This document shows, piece by piece, positions 5,864 to 6,773 of a stretch of 6,773 bases of DNA. The number at the start of each line of letters is the position of its first letter. The first letter of the stretch is position 1. Location: positions 1 through 6,773 of the forward strand of contig JANXRI010000464.1 of the NCBI GenBank assembly GCA_025353085.1. The letters run 5' to 3'. The stretch comes from Betaproteobacteria bacterium (GTDB taxonomy: Bacteria > Pseudomonadota > Gammaproteobacteria > Burkholderiales > SG8-41). A program made the position numbers and the translations under genes. Under the pieces are notes generated by a model, which made no database searches, was not told the DNA's origin, and saw only the letters and a list, made by a program, of their open reading frames with translations.

Positions 5864-5911
5864 GTGTCTATTCTCCTGGAAATTGTCTGACCCCTCTGTT
5901 GGCGCGAGTCG
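5864..5911. other. 48-bp gap between the kinase gene and the small secreted-protein gene
   Basis: This gap lies downstream of the kinase stop and holds the AGGAG ribosome site of the next gene. On the minus strand it also carries GGGGTCAGAC followed by AATTTCC (5878-5894), a string that looks like extragenic repeat sequence. No convincing -35/-10 pair is visible, so the small gene may be read from the kinase promoter. Confidence 0.45.
5873..5877 (-). promoter_or_regulatory. Shine-Dalgarno deciding the GTG start of the small secreted protein
   Basis: AGGAG on the minus strand lies 9 nt before the GTG at 5861-5863. It is the strongest ribosome site in the window and supports GTG over the downstream in-frame ATG (residue 10), which would remove half of the signal peptide. 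Confidence 0.75.
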
Positions 5912-6773
5912 TCAATGCGCGTGCGCCGCGGCCTCTGCTGCGGTTGCCGCCGCCGTCACTTCGAACTCGACGCGCGCTTCAAGTCCGCCGCCCGCGCGCG
6001 CCAGCAATCGAACTTTGCCGCCGTGCAATTTAGCGATGCGATCGACGATTGCAAGTCCGAGACCCGAACCCGGCGTGCTGCGCGCTTCATTGAGCCGCGT
6101 GAACGGCTGCAGCATCCGCTCCGCGTCGGCCGCCGGTATGCCGGGGCCGCGATCGAGCACCGACAGGCGCACGCTGCCTCGCAAATAAGCCGTTTCGACT
6201 TCCACACCGGCTTCTGCACCGCCATGCCGCAAAGAATTATCGATTAAATTGGTGAGCAATCGTTGCATGGCCGGTGGTTGCAGTTTCAACATGGGCACCG
6301 CTCCGGTCCGCGCAGTCACGCGTTTGCCCTGGCGCTCGTAGCGCTCGATGACTGCGTGCACGAGCTCGTTGAGATCCAGTAGTGCGACGCTCGCGGGTTC
6401 GGCGGTAACGCGCGCGAAATCCAGAAACTGATTGATGACCGCGTCGATGTCTTCGACGTCCTGCACCATGCCGCGGCGCAGCCCTTCATCGGTTTTGGCG
6501 TCGAGCATTTCCACGCCAAGACGGATGCGCGCAAGCGGCGTGCGCAGATCGTGCGAAACGCCCGCCAGCAGCAGGGCGCGATCAGCGTCGGCGCGCTGCA
6601 GATCGGTCGCCATCTGATTGAACGCGCGCGACACCGTGCGCACTTCGGCGGGACCGGTTTCCTCAACCGGAGGCGGTACTTCGCCGCGTCCGATGGCCGT
6701 CGCCGCGCGCGCTAATTCGCGTAATGGACGTTTGATGCGCGCAACGATGGCGAACGCGCCCGCCAGCGACAAC
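5912..6773 (-). CDS. envZ: EnvZ-like sensor histidine kinase, N-terminal part cut by window edge
   Basis: The visible 286 residues are the cytoplasmic half of a membrane sensor kinase that phosphorylates a response regulator. The first residues (LSLAGAFAIVARIKRPLREL) are the end of a transmembrane helix running into a HAMP linker (about 11-63). The HisKA domain has the H-box AGVSHDLRTPLARIRLGVEM (70-89) with phospho-acceptor H74; this wording is close to E. coli EnvZ. The ATPase domain follows, with the N-box LLTNLIDNSLRHGG (172-185, N175 and N179), G1 box DRGPGIP (207-213), F-box region LQPFTRL (221-227) and G2 box GSGLGL (235-240). The end is an Ala-rich tail with AAAHAH. The periplasmic sensor domain and true start lie beyond the right edge, where an ompR-like regulator gene is expected but not seen. 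The symbol is by similarity; kinase function is secure, the exact ortholog less so. Confidence 0.9.
   Translation of the reverse strand, partial: LSLAGAFAIVARIKRPLRELARAATAIGRGEVPPPVEETGPAEVRTVSRAFNQMATDLQRADADRALLLAGVSHDLRTPLARIRLGVEMLDAKTDEGLRRGMVQDVEDIDAVINQFLDFARVTAEPASVALLDLNELVHAVIERYERQGKRVTARTGAVPMLKLQPPAMQRLLTNLIDNSLRHGGAEAGVEVETAYLRGSVRLSVLDRGPGIPAADAERMLQPFTRLNEARSTPGSGLGLAIVDRIAKLHGGKVRLLARAGGGLEARVEFEVTAAATAAEAAAHAH

Overview
The window looks like a high-GC betaproteobacterial chromosome. The pointers are two Bug (TctC-type) periplasmic solute receptors in tandem, a family greatly expanded in Burkholderiales and relatives, an EnvZ-like histidine kinase, and an ispD-ispF pair. Lineage is inferred from gene content only; no rRNA or other strong taxonomic marker is present. 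Coding density is high and I see no tRNA, rRNA, CRISPR array or complete mobile element.

Left block, minus strand, read from 4023 down to 1: a four-gene compact run that starts at a divergent promoter region. First is a fused Memo-AMMECR1 protein (AmrB-AmrA type), then 4 bp later a radical SAM enzyme of the AmmeMemoRadiSam system (AmrS type), then 3 bp later a complete Bug receptor, whose stop codon overlaps the start of a second Bug receptor (ATGA) that runs off the left edge. The first two genes form a conserved but biochemically poorly defined three-domain system. Its close packing with two solute receptors is the most unusual point here.

Middle block, plus strand, 4171-5345: ispD and ispF, enzymes of the MEP isoprenoid pathway, overlapping by ATGA and driven by a likely extended -10 promoter in the 147-bp gap shared with the divergent Amr operon. 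The supported ispD start is 4171, not the more upstream ATG codons.

Right block, minus strand, from 6773 down to 5462: the C-terminal part of an EnvZ-like sensor kinase (HAMP, HisKA and HATPase domains; its upstream part is beyond the right edge) followed 47 bp later by a small secreted protein of unknown function with a GTG start, a strong Shine-Dalgarno and two conserved-looking cysteines. This gene converges on ispF across a 116-bp gap that holds several GC-rich inverted repeats but no clear U-tract terminator.
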